A stretch of DNA of 64,000 bases from Vulcanimicrobiota bacterium (GTDB taxonomy: Bacteria; Vulcanimicrobiota; Vulcanimicrobiia; Vulcanimicrobiales; Vulcanimicrobiaceae). The DNA is taken from positions 1 through 64,000 of the forward strand of contig DAIDGX010000019.1 in the NCBI GenBank assembly GCA_027452165.1. The letters are read 5' to 3'. Position 1 is the stretch's first letter, and each line of letters starts with the position of its first letter. Positions 7,241 through 17,743 of the stretch are shown piece by piece. Position numbers and translations under genes: made by a program. The notes below the pieces were generated by a model. That model did no database searches and was not told the DNA's origin. It saw only the letters and a list, made by a program, of their open reading frames with translations.

Positions 7241-8481
7241 CGCAGGAGAAGAAGCGAGGCCGCGAGCGCTGGTGCGACGACGGCGAGGCCGAGCCGAAAG
7301 AACTGCCAGGCGGTCACTTCGAGTCCGTCACGGCGAATCGCGATGAGCCACAACACGGTTGCGAGCGACCCGGTGATCGAGAGATTCGGGCCGAGATCGA
7401 CCGCGACGAGCGTCGCCGCCGAAAGATGCGCAGACGCGTGCAACGTTTGCAGCGCAAATCCGCCGGCGAGTGCGACGGGAAGATTGTTGAAGAGGGTGCT
7501 CGCGAGCGTGACGGCGCCGCCCAGAAAGAGCGTCCCCCATACGCTGCCCGCAGACTGCGCGTGCAGCAGCGCTGCGCGAGCGAGCTCGAGGGCGCCGGCG
7601 CGATCGAGTGCGACGACGATGACGAAGAGGCCGGCGACGAGCGGCACGACGTGCCATGCGAGGTGCCGCCCGACGAAGCGCGCGGCGCGCACGTCGTCGA
7701 GCGCGGTGGCGGCGATGGCGAGCGCGGCTAAGCCGATTGCCGCGTAGCCCACGTTCACGCCGAGCGTCGCCGCGACGATGAGCCCGAGGGTGGCCCCGGC
7801 GATCACGAACGCTGCACGGCGCTGCGAGCGGGTGAGCGCGACCGCGTCGCCGTCGAAGGCATAGGAGGTCGCGAGCGTCCGCGCATAGGCGATGCGCAGC
7901 GTCGCGTACGTAAGGAGAACCGCGGCCAGTGCCGGGAAGCCAAAGGTGGCGATCCAGGGCCGCAGCATCGGGAGCGCATGTCCAAAGACGACGAGGTTCG
8001 CCGGGTTGGAGATCGGCAACACGAAGGACGCTGCATTCGCAACGAAGGCGCACGCGAAGAGGTACGGCAGCGGATCGGTCTTGGTGCGCGCAAGCGCCGC
8101 GTACACCGCGGGCGTGAGCACCACGGCGGTCGTGTCGTTGGAGAGCACGACCGTCACGAGCGCCCCGGCACCATACACGAGCAGAAAGAGACGCCCGCGT
8201 GAGCCCCGTCCCGCACGCAACAGCCGGTCGGCAGCCCACGCAAAGAGCCGCTGGTGCCGGGCCAGCTCCGCAAGCGCCATGATGCCGATCAAAAAAGCAT
8301 AGACATCCGCACCGCGGACGATCGCGGCCAGCGCCGCATCGACCGGCAGCAACCCGCCGGCCACGAGCGCGACCGCACCGCCCAGGGTCCAAACCCATTC
8401 GCGGCTCCGAAACGGGCGCACCAGCATGCCGCCGATCGCCGCCCCGGAGATCCCCACGAGAAGGGCCTGGCTTATCGTCAT
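7237..8481 (-). CDS. ArsB/SLC13-like anion permease
   Basis: The 414-residue protein is almost entirely hydrophobic, with about ten to eleven membrane segments. It contains the ion-transporter blocks LSNDTTAVVLTPAV and LPISNPANLVVFG, and a second pseudo-repeat with STLFNNLPVALAGG and DLGPNLSITGSLA. These are hallmarks of the ArsB/NhaD/SLC13 superfamily. An arsenite efflux role is possible, but no arsR, arsC or arsA lies nearby. A divalent-anion or citrate role cannot be excluded. It diverges from the GGDEF-EAL gene across 139 bp. Confidence 0.75.
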   Translation of the reverse strand: MTISQALLVGISGAAIGGMLVRPFRSREWVWTLGGAVALVAGGLLPVDAALAAIVRGADVYAFLIGIMALAELARHQRLFAWAADRLLRAGRGSRGRLFLLVYGAGALVTVVLSNDTTAVVLTPAVYAALARTKTDPLPYLFACAFVANAASFVLPISNPANLVVFGHALPMLRPWIATFGFPALAAVLLTYATLRIAYARTLATSYAFDGDAVALTRSQRRAAFVIAGATLGLIVAATLGVNVGYAAIGLAALAIAATALDDVRAARFVGRHLAWHVVPLVAGLFVIVVALDRAGALELARAALLHAQSAGSVWGTLFLGGAVTLASTLFNNLPVALAGGFALQTLHASAHLSAATLVAVDLGPNLSITGSLATVLWLIAIRRDGLEVTAWQFFRLGLAVVAPALAASLLLLR

Positions 8482-8620
8482 CCTGGTGAGAGTACCGCGC
8501 GGGCATCCTCGATGCTTGCCGCATCCGCAGGTTCTCCACAGCGCGTGCTATATCCACAAACAGTGATTTGGTGATACAAGGGACCTGTGGAAAGGACGGT
8601 GTGGGGCCGTAAATAGAGAT
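8482..8620. promoter_or_regulatory. Divergent promoter region with DnaA-box-like sites
   Basis: This 139-bp spacer separates two divergently transcribed genes. Within 63 bp it holds TTCTCCACA (8532-8540), ATATCCACA (8550-8558) and, on the other strand, CTTTCCACA (8586-8594). The first two are each one base from the DnaA box TTATCCACA, the third two bases from it. No convincing -35/-10 pair stands out. Confidence 0.35.
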
Positions 8621-10939
8621 ATGGTGTCTTCGAGCGCACCCGGGGACCGCACGAGCTACCGGCGTCCGTGGTATTGGCTTGCGGTCGTGGCGGCCGTTGC
8701 GCTCGTGGCGATGGCGGGTGTGGCGAATAACGTGCACGCGCGGATCGCGGCGAATACCGCAGCCTTTCGCGCGCACCAGCGCGCTCAGTTGCGCAGCGCG
8801 ACCAATCGGATCGAGCTTTATCTTGTTGTTGCCGAGCAGCTGGCGGGCTCGCTTGCAGCCGACGTGGCGCACGCGCGCGGGGCGAGCGCGGTGCAGGCGA
8901 GCGTCCGCGATGCGTTTGCGTCGCGTGAGAATCCCGACGTCTATGGCGCGGGCGTCTTTTATGAACCGTATGCGATGGATGCGCGCGTCCGCAATTTCAG
9001 CGTGTACGTGCATGGCGGCGGGCGTCTGTATGGACGCGAGTCGCGTCGCATCGGTGGCGGGCTCGTGGAGGTGTATGCGCACAGCGACGACCCGTCGGAG
9101 GCCGACCAAAGCTATCCCTGGTTTCGTGGGGCGGTAGCGCGGCGCGGCGCGTTCGAGGTGGTCGGACCGTACCGCGAGGATGGACGGAGCTTCGTCACCG
9201 TGTCGGTGGCATTTCCACGTACGGGAACCGCGCGTGGCGTTGTCGCGGTCGATGCCTTGCTACCGGCGTTCTTGCGGATGCTGGCACCGCGGCCGGGTGA
9301 CGTGATCTGGATCGAAGATCCGCAAACGGGCGCGTACCGTCTGGGGACCGGCCCGATACCGGCGCCGCAGGGGCGCATGCTCGCGCGCGAGGCGTTGGCG
9401 GGCTTTCGGGCGCGGGTGGTGATCTCGTCCGACACGCGGGGACTGCGGGCGCGCAACACGCATCTCGTCGCGCTTGGAGCCGTCGGCGTGATGCTGATCG
9501 CGTTGCTTGCGTTCGGGGCCGGCGCCATGCTCTGGGAGCGGTGGCGTGGGATCGAGGCGAGCCGGCTCATGCGCGTGCGTCAGGAGCGCTTGGAGGCTGA
9601 GGTCGCACTCGCGCGGCGCGTCGAAACGGAACTGCGCCAAGCCGGGTTCATCGATGGCCTGACCGGACTACCCAATCGGGCCGGGTTCTTGGAGCGTCTG
9701 CGCGAGCACCTCGAGCGCGGCGGCGATCCGGCGACGGTCGCATTGCTCGATCTCGATCGCTTCAACCTTGTGAACGATACGCTCGGTCACGCGGCTGGCG
9801 ATGAGTTGATCCGCGCGCTTGCCGATCGTCTTCGAGCAAAGCTTCCGGCCGACGCGTTCGTTGCGCGCCTTGGCGGCGACGAGTTCGGCGTCATCCACTC
9901 GCGCGCGAGCGCACCGCCGGAGGCGCTGGCCGCGCGCTTGCTCGCGGTGATCGGTGAGCCCGTCACCCTGATGGGGCAGACGCTGCACGTGAAGGCGTCG
10001 GTCGGCGTGCTCGAGCTCGACGAGCGGACCGGCAGTGCCGGCGACGTGATCCGCGATGCCGATATCGCGGTGTACGCGGCCAAGAAACAGGGACGCGCGC
10101 GCTGGACGATCTTCGATGCACAGATGCGCGCCGGTGTCGAACGTGAAGCGCGCCTTGAAAGCGAACTGCGGCAGGCGGTCGCGCGCGGCCAGCTCCATGC
10201 GTTTTATCAGCCGATCGTGAGCGTGGAGAGCGGGGCGATCGTCTCGTTCGAGGCGCTCGCGCGCTGGACGCGCGATGATGCAAGCGTCGTAAGTGCTCAG
10301 GAGTTCGTGCCGCTCGCCGAGGCACGCGGCTTCGTGTACGACGTGGACAGCGCCGTGCTGCACGACGTCTTCTCCCACGCAGCGACACTCTTCGCGGGTC
10401 ATCCCCAGGCGAGCGTCGCGATCAACCTCTCGGCCGCCGAATTCACGCTTCCCGGTCTTGCCGAGCGGATTGCGGCGTTGATCGCGACGCATGGCGTCGA
10501 TCCGCGACGCATCCGTCTCGAGATCACGGAAACCACGATGATGACGCGGGGAGAGAACGTACGCGAGACGCTGGACCGGCTTCGCGAGATGGGGATCGCC
10601 CTGGTTCTCGACGATTTCGGCACCGGCTATTCGTCGCTTGCGTATTTGCAACGTCTTCCGCTTTCGGGTGTCAAGATCGACCGCAGCTTCGTCGAATCGC
10701 TCGGCAGCGATTCGCGCTCGCCGGAGATCGTTCGCAGCATCGTCGCGATCGCGCGCACGTTTGGCTTGCAGACGACGGCCGAAGGCGTGGAAACGCGCGA
10801 GCAATTCGAGCACTTGCGCCGTCTCGGCGTCGATTTTGCTCAAGGCTTCTTCTTCTCGCCTGCGGTCGCGCTCGCCGACGTTTCGTCGCTCGTCTTCCAC
10901 GACGAGGATAAAGTCGCCACCCAGGGCGCGGCGGAGTGA
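8621..10939 (+). CDS. Membrane GGDEF-EAL protein with periplasmic Cache-like sensor
   Basis: The 772-residue protein has a membrane segment at about 17-37, an extracytoplasmic Cache-like region at about 40-280 and a second membrane segment at about 283-305. A GGDEF domain follows (GGDEF at 418-422) and then an EAL domain (EAL at 544-546). The EAL catalytic set looks complete: Asn602, the EITE block at 634-637, DDFGTGYSS at 664-672, KID at 685-687 and EGVE at 721-724. The GGDEF signature is canonical, but the RxxD inhibitory site upstream of it is absent (PADA there). It should sense a periplasmic ligand and make and/or degrade cyclic di-GMP; which activity dominates cannot be told from sequence. 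A PilZ effector is encoded at 30658-31035. Confidence 0.9.
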   Translation: MVSSSAPGDRTSYRRPWYWLAVVAAVALVAMAGVANNVHARIAANTAAFRAHQRAQLRSATNRIELYLVVAEQLAGSLAADVAHARGASAVQASVRDAFASRENPDVYGAGVFYEPYAMDARVRNFSVYVHGGGRLYGRESRRIGGGLVEVYAHSDDPSEADQSYPWFRGAVARRGAFEVVGPYREDGRSFVTVSVAFPRTGTARGVVAVDALLPAFLRMLAPRPGDVIWIEDPQTGAYRLGTGPIPAPQGRMLAREALAGFRARVVISSDTRGLRARNTHLVALGAVGVMLIALLAFGAGAMLWERWRGIEASRLMRVRQERLEAEVALARRVETELRQAGFIDGLTGLPNRAGFLERLREHLERGGDPATVALLDLDRFNLVNDTLGHAAGDELIRALADRLRAKLPADAFVARLGGDEFGVIHSRASAPPEALAARLLAVIGEPVTLMGQTLHVKASVGVLELDERTGSAGDVIRDADIAVYAAKKQGRARWTIFDAQMRAGVEREARLESELRQAVARGQLHAFYQPIVSVESGAIVSFEALARWTRDDASVVSAQEFVPLAEARGFVYDVDSAVLHDVFSHAATLFAGHPQASVAINLSAAEFTLPGLAERIAALIATHGVDPRRIRLEITETTMMTRGENVRETLDRLREMGIALVLDDFGTGYSSLAYLQRLPLSGVKIDRSFVESLGSDSRSPEIVRSIVAIARTFGLQTTAEGVETREQFEHLRRLGVDFAQGFFFSPAVALADVSSLVFHDEDKVATQGAAE

Positions 10940-10967
10940 CGCGCTCCCGTGACGTACTGGAGCTAGC

Positions 10968-11897
10968 GTGAGCTCGTTTATTCCCGCCGATCCGACGATT
11001 GCCGAGTTCGCTGCCTACCTTCGTTTAGAGCGCGGCCAGTCGCCACGCACCTCGGAGGAGTATGCGCGCGACGTCGAGCTCTTTGGCGAATTTCTCGAAC
11101 CGGGACATCCGAAGACGGCCGCGTTTTTGCGCCTACCCGAGACAACCACCTCGGACGTGCGTCGTTTCGTGATGGAACTCATGGGCCCGCGCAAGTATAC
11201 GGCCAACTCCGTACGCCGCAAGATCGCGGCGTTGCGCTCGTACTTCGCGTTGCAGAAGCGCGAGGGCAGGCGCCCGGATAACCCTGCCGCCGACGTGCCG
11301 CCGCCGAAAGCACCCAAGCGTTTGCCCCACGTCATGTCCGAGCCCGAAGTCGCGAAGCTGCTGCGCACGCGCGTCGCCGGCAAATCGGAGTTTCAGCGCT
11401 TGCGCGATGCGGCGATGATGGAACTTCTCTATGCAAGCGGCATTCGCCGGGCGGAGCTTGTCGGGCTGAACTTGAGCGACGTCGATCTGGAGCGCCGACT
11501 GATGCGCGTCATCGGCAAAGGCAACAAGCAGCGTACGGTCTTTATCAACCAAGCGGCCGCTGACGCGATTCGCACCTACCTCGGCGTCCGTCCGCGCACG
11601 CCCGACGAAGCGCTCTTCCTCTCGAAACGCAAGACGCGCCTCTCGCACCGCCAAGCGTGGGTCGTCTTCCGGCAATTCGCGGAGCTCTCGGGCCTTACCA
11701 AACACGTCACGCCGCACGTCATGCGACATTCGTTCGCGACGCATCTGCTCGAGAACGGCGCGGATCTCATGACGATCAAGGAGTTGCTCGGCCACGAAAG
11801 TCTCTCGACGACGCAGATATACACAAACGTCTCACTCGAGCACATGCGCCGCAGCTACGAGGAGGCCCATCCGCGCGACCGCACCGAAGAACGGTAG
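10968..11897 (+). CDS. xerD: Tyrosine recombinase XerC/XerD
   Basis: The 309-residue protein has an N-terminal SAM-like DNA-binding domain (1-115) and a catalytic domain with the complete tyrosine recombinase set: Arg160 in SGIRRAEL, Lys184 in GKGNKQR, His250 and Arg253 in HVMRHSFATHLL, His276 in LLGHES and the nucleophile Tyr285 in TQIYTNV. Length and motifs are typical of the chromosomal dimer-resolution recombinases and not of phage integrases. There are no att repeats or mobile genes nearby. XerC cannot be separated from XerD by eye. GTG start at 10968; the next gene starts one base after its stop. Confidence 0.85.
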   Translation: MSSFIPADPTIAEFAAYLRLERGQSPRTSEEYARDVELFGEFLEPGHPKTAAFLRLPETTTSDVRRFVMELMGPRKYTANSVRRKIAALRSYFALQKREGRRPDNPAADVPPPKAPKRLPHVMSEPEVAKLLRTRVAGKSEFQRLRDAAMMELLYASGIRRAELVGLNLSDVDLERRLMRVIGKGNKQRTVFINQAAADAIRTYLGVRPRTPDEALFLSKRKTRLSHRQAWVVFRQFAELSGLTKHVTPHVMRHSFATHLLENGADLMTIKELLGHESLSTTQIYTNVSLEHMRRSYEEAHPRDRTEER

Positions 11898-11898
11898 C

Positions 11899-12609
11899 GT
11901 GAAACAATCCGCCCTTCTTCTGCTCTGCGCGCTCGTGGCGTGCTCGTCGCCAAGTCCCTACGCAACGACGATCGGTTCGCTCGAGCCTGGCGCCACGATG
12001 TCGGTCTCGGCGGCAACCGGTCAAATCAACGCCTATAAGCCGGCGTTCGGCGATCCGAGCGACCGGTTTACGGTCTCCGCGTATGCGAAATTGACCTCGC
12101 TTCCGGCACCAACGGTACGCCACGACGCCAACGGTATCGCGGTCAGTGCTCCGGCCGGCGTGAACTCGCTGCTCGTGCGCGTGCCCAAAGGCGTGAACCT
12201 CGTGGTGAACTCCGCGAAGGGCGACGTGAGCGTGACGGATATCAGCGGAAACCCGATCGTGCATGCCGGCCGCGGCGACGTGCGCATTATGGTCGAAGGC
12301 TACGCTCAGGCCTCAACCGACGTGGGCGGTCTCAACGTGACGCTGGGCGCGACATCGTGGCCGGGAACGCTGACGTTCTCGACCGGTCGCGGCGACATCG
12401 AAGTGTACATCAAACAGATTGCGAAGTTTCGCGTGCACCTTCACACCGACGACGGCATGCTCTTTACCGATTTCGGGTTAAGCGGTACGTCACACGGCAG
12501 CGCGGAGACCATCGACGGTGTCGTCAACGGCGGCAGCAACGCCGGAACGATCGATATCGAAGCGCACACGGGCAATATTCGTCTGCTTGCACTGACCCCG
12601 CAATCGTAG
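11899..12609 (+). CDS. Lipoprotein with DUF4097-like beta-solenoid region
   Basis: The 236-residue protein starts with a type II signal ending ALVAC, putting the lipidated Cys at residue 15. The remainder is Gly-, Thr- and Ser-rich, with repeating strands such as GDVSVTDISGNPIVHAGRGD and GRGDIEVYIKQI. This is the pattern of the DUF4097 family, thought to form beta-helices on the cell surface. Function unknown. GTG start directly after xer suggests co-transcription. It ends five bases from the convergent glycine-rich lipoprotein gene. Confidence 0.7.
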   Translation: MKQSALLLLCALVACSSPSPYATTIGSLEPGATMSVSAATGQINAYKPAFGDPSDRFTVSAYAKLTSLPAPTVRHDANGIAVSAPAGVNSLLVRVPKGVNLVVNSAKGDVSVTDISGNPIVHAGRGDVRIMVEGYAQASTDVGGLNVTLGATSWPGTLTFSTGRGDIEVYIKQIAKFRVHLHTDDGMLFTDFGLSGTSHGSAETIDGVVNGGSNAGTIDIEAHTGNIRLLALTPQS

Positions 12610-12614
12610 GGCGC

Positions 12615-14876
<2,262 letters not shown>

Positions 14877-14879
14877 GAC

Positions 14880-15380
14880 CTATGAACCTCCAACCGTGGT
14901 GGTGGTGACGCCGATGGTAAGCGTGGCGTTCTGTCCGTTGCCGCCCGCGATGGTAAAGGTGCAACTCCCTGCGGCCACCGGCGTAACGGTGAAGGTGGTG
15001 CCGGAGCTCGGCGAGATCGTTGCGATCCCGGTGCAAGTCGTCGTCGTTGCGGTGAATGCACCACTGTAATGCGCTTGCGATGCGCTGGTGCTCTGAGCGT
15101 TGCTCGCGCCGGTCGCCGTAAAGTTGAGTGCGCTCGCCGACAAGTTCACGACACCCGGTGTCGGCACCGGCGTCGGAGTCGGCGTTGGCGAAGGCGTAGG
15201 CGTAGGCGTTGCCGTTGGTCCGGCCGTGGGCGTTGCCGTCGGTCCAGCCGTCGGCGTTGCCGTTGGTCCGGCGGTCGGCGTTGCCGTTGGTCCGGCGGTC
15301 GGAACGACCACGTCCGGTGGCACCGGCGAGCATGCAGCAAACATCGCCGCAGCACAGACTGCGAACAATAAACGACTCAT
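14880..15380 (-). CDS. Small lipoprotein with Thr-Pro repeat linker and Ig-like C-terminus
   Basis: The 166-residue protein has a lipoprotein signal ending FAAC (Cys17). Four copies of the octapeptide TAGPTATP (residues 28-59) and a TPTPSPTP-type spacer then lead into a 90-residue domain ending FTIAGGNGQNATLTIGV, an Ig-like or Calx-beta-like strand pattern. The extended Pro/Thr linker should hold the domain away from the membrane. Only three bases separate it from the following large lipoprotein gene, so the two are probably made together. Confidence 0.7.
   Translation of the reverse strand: MSRLLFAVCAAAMFAACSPVPPDVVVPTAGPTATPTAGPTATPTAGPTATPTAGPTATPTPTPSPTPTPTPVPTPGVVNLSASALNFTATGASNAQSTSASQAHYSGAFTATTTTCTGIATISPSSGTTFTVTPVAAGSCTFTIAGGNGQNATLTIGVTTTTVGGS
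15204..15299. repeat. 24-bp coding tandem repeat, four units
   Basis: Four consecutive 24-bp units encode TAGPTATP in the small lipoprotein. Units differ at a few third positions, so the array is prone to copy-number change in frame. Confidence 0.8.
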
Positions 15381-15419
15381 CGGGTCGCCTGTTAGTCGGA
15401 CTGCTAACGGTGTCCTGCG

Positions 15420-16805
15420 CTAGATGAGTGCGCCGGGGTTCATGGCGCCATCGGGATCGACAGCTGATTTGATCGCGCGCATGAGCGCGAGTTCGACCTG
15501 GCTGCGATGCGCGACGAGGTCGTCACGGCGATACCGCCCGATGCCATGTTCTGCCGTGATACTGCCACGAAAGCGGGCGACGATATGGTGAACGACGGCC
15601 GTGATCTGCGCGCTCGCCGTGTTGCCTCCGGGTGCAAGCAGCACGTTGAAGTGGATGTTGCCGTCGCCCAAATGCCCGAAAGCGAGCACGCGCGTTCCCG
15701 GGAATGCCGCTTCGACGGCATCGCTCGCCTCGGACACGAACGCTGGTATATCCGAGATTGCGACGGAGACATCGTGCTTGGCGCTCGGGCCTTCGCGGCG
15801 TTCGCTTTCCGTGATCGCTTCGCGCCATCGCCAGAGCGCGTCGCGCTGCGTCGAGGTTTCCGCAAGCACGGCGTCGGCGATGGTTTCATGCTCCATCGCG
15901 GTGGCTAACGCCGACTCGAGCGCCTCACGCAGGCCCGGCAGCGACGAGCCGGCTTCGATCAGCAGATACCACGGATGTGCAGCGAGGGGACGCTCGAGCC
16001 CCGGCTGGTGCGCGCATTGGAGGGCAAGCGCGCGTTCCGAAAAGAGCTCGCAGGCGGAGAGCGTCTCACCGAGCGCCTCTTGGACCATGCCGAAGAGCGC
16101 AACCGCATCGTCCAGGCACGCAAGCGCGACAAGCGCCGTCGCGCGTGCGCGCGGACGGGGAAAGAGGCGCAGCACCGCGCCGGTAATGACGCCGAGCGTG
16201 CCCTCCGAACCGATGAAGAGCTGCTTCCAATCGTACCCTGCGTTGTCTTTTCGCAGCGATCGCATGCCGTCGAGAATGCGGCCATCGGGCAGCACCGCTT
16301 CGAGCCCGAGAACGAGCGCGCGCATCGAACCGTAGCGCAGTACCGCGGTGCCCCCTGCGTTCGTCGCGATCAACCCGCCGATCTGCGCGCTACCCTCTGC
16401 GGCGAGCGAGAGCGGAAAGAGGCGCTGCGCATCGTGCGCCGCGCGCTGTACCTCGGCAAGCACGCAGCCCGCATCGACAGCGATCGTGAAGCCTGCGGCG
16501 TCGAGCGATCGAATGCCGTGCATGCGCTCGAGCGAGAGGACGATCGCGCGCGAAAGACCGACCGGTGTCGCGCCGGCAGCGAGTCCGGTGTTGCCGCCTT
16601 GCGGAACGACGGCAACGTTTGCGCGCGTGCATATCTCCATCACCCTTGCAACGTCGTGCGTTGAGGCAGGACGGAGCACGGCGAGCGCGCTCCCGGTGAA
16701 GAGGCCGCGCCAGTCGCTCAAATAGGTTGCGGTACGTTGCGGATCGGTGACGAGGCCCGCCGCGCCGACGACCTTGCGGAACTCGTCGAGCAGCGCGTCG
16801 CTCAC
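15420..16805 (-). CDS. glcD: FAD-binding 2-hydroxyacid dehydrogenase, GlcD/D-lactate dehydrogenase type
   Basis: The 461-residue protein has a VAO/PCMH-type FAD-binding domain with VPQGGNTGLAAGATPV near residue 70 and IGGLIATNAGGTAVLRYGS near 145. The FAD-oxidase C domain contains HLGDGNIHFNVLL and EHGIGRYRRDDL. These features fit GlcD, D-lactate dehydrogenase or D-2-hydroxyglutarate dehydrogenase; the substrate is not decidable. It starts within the end of panE (four-base overlap). The Fe-S partner candidate at 2528-3796 is remote, so the complex, if it exists, is encoded in two places. Confidence 0.8.
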   Translation of the reverse strand: MSDALLDEFRKVVGAAGLVTDPQRTATYLSDWRGLFTGSALAVLRPASTHDVARVMEICTRANVAVVPQGGNTGLAAGATPVGLSRAIVLSLERMHGIRSLDAAGFTIAVDAGCVLAEVQRAAHDAQRLFPLSLAAEGSAQIGGLIATNAGGTAVLRYGSMRALVLGLEAVLPDGRILDGMRSLRKDNAGYDWKQLFIGSEGTLGVITGAVLRLFPRPRARATALVALACLDDAVALFGMVQEALGETLSACELFSERALALQCAHQPGLERPLAAHPWYLLIEAGSSLPGLREALESALATAMEHETIADAVLAETSTQRDALWRWREAITESERREGPSAKHDVSVAISDIPAFVSEASDAVEAAFPGTRVLAFGHLGDGNIHFNVLLAPGGNTASAQITAVVHHIVARFRGSITAEHGIGRYRRDDLVAHRSQVELALMRAIKSAVDPDGAMNPGALI

Positions 16806-17734
16806 GCTCTCGTGCGCGCGAGCAACGCCTCCTTGGCTTTGACCAGACGCAGAACCGTCTCATTGCACGGTGTGGCGACGCCGGTTCGACGGCCGAACGC
16901 GACCACGGCACCATTGATGTGATCGATTTCAGTCGGGTGCCCGGACTCCAGATCGAAGGCCATCGAGCTCTTGGAATCCGCACCGATCTCGATCACTTGC
17001 GTGACGTATTGCCACGGATTTGCAAAGGGCAGATTGATCCTTAACGCGGCGGCGACCGCCGCGGCTTCGTCGGCAAGCGATTCCGCAAGGCGTGCTGCGT
17101 TGGAATCGCGCGGGATCGCGCCGGCTTCGCAGTCGAGCAATGCCGAGATCGCGTTGATCGCTGCATTGGCGACGAGCTTGCCCCAGAGGTGCGGGCGGAT
17201 GTCGTACACGACCGAGGTTCGCAGCCCCGACGCGGTGAGCAACTCCGCGATCGTTCGGGCCGTTGCGGGCGCAGCGCTCGACGATCCGAGAATCGTATTG
17301 CCGGTCTCCGAACTGCGCACGCGTCCGGGACCGGTGGTAAGCGAGGATTCGGTCGTAATACCGAGTACGACCGGAACGGCGCCGCCAAGCGCGGTTTTGA
17401 TCGCGTCTTCGTTTCCGACGCCGTTTTGGAGCGAGATGATGGGCGTCGCGGGGTTGAGCTCGCCCGCAAAGGGACGCAGGGCTCGCAGCGTATCGACCGC
17501 CTTGACGAACAAGAACAGCATCTGCGAGCCATAGAGGTCGCGTGCGTGCGAAGTAACCCGCACCATGCGCGGCGGCGCCTCATTCACCGCAAGGCCGTGC
17601 TGTGCCACGGCGGCGACGGTTTGCGGGTTTGTATCGAGCACGGTCACCTCGCACGTCTGCGCGAGGTGAAAGCCAAAGAGCGTTCCCATGGAACCCGCTC
17701 CGATGATGCCAACCTTAAGTCGTGCTTCGCTCAT
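16802..17734 (-). CDS. panE: 2-dehydropantoate 2-reductase
   Basis: The 310-residue protein begins with a Rossmann NADPH site GIIGAGSMGTLFG. It contains SLQNGVGNED and HLWGKLVANAAINAISALL, which carries the Lys and Asn conserved in the ApbA/PanE active site, and a helical C-terminal domain. It reduces ketopantoate to pantoate in pantothenate and CoA synthesis. The family has paralogues acting on other 2-oxoacids, and adjacency to a hydroxyacid dehydrogenase leaves that open. Confidence 0.8.
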   Translation of the reverse strand: MSEARLKVGIIGAGSMGTLFGFHLAQTCEVTVLDTNPQTVAAVAQHGLAVNEAPPRMVRVTSHARDLYGSQMLFLFVKAVDTLRALRPFAGELNPATPIISLQNGVGNEDAIKTALGGAVPVVLGITTESSLTTGPGRVRSSETGNTILGSSSAAPATARTIAELLTASGLRTSVVYDIRPHLWGKLVANAAINAISALLDCEAGAIPRDSNAARLAESLADEAAAVAAALRINLPFANPWQYVTQVIEIGADSKSSMAFDLESGHPTEIDHINGAVVAFGRRTGVATPCNETVLRLVKAKEALLARTRA

Positions 17735-17743
17735 GATGCCTCG

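Noticed and set aside
7237-8481. Arsenic resistance operon
   Set aside because: Only the permease is present; arsR, arsC and arsA are missing, so the substrate is left open.
8482-8620. Chromosomal replication origin
   Set aside because: Only three imperfect DnaA-like boxes, no AT-rich unwinding region, and no dnaA, dnaN or parAB genes near it.
10968-11897. Xer recombinase as the integrase of a mobile element
   Set aside because: Length and motifs fit chromosomal XerC/XerD; no att repeats, excisionase, cargo or composition change surrounds it. The tRNA tail repeat at 1-429 is over 10 kb away.
15204-15299. CRISPR-like repeat array
   Set aside because: The 24-bp units are contiguous without spacers and encode an in-frame octapeptide; they are a coding repeat.
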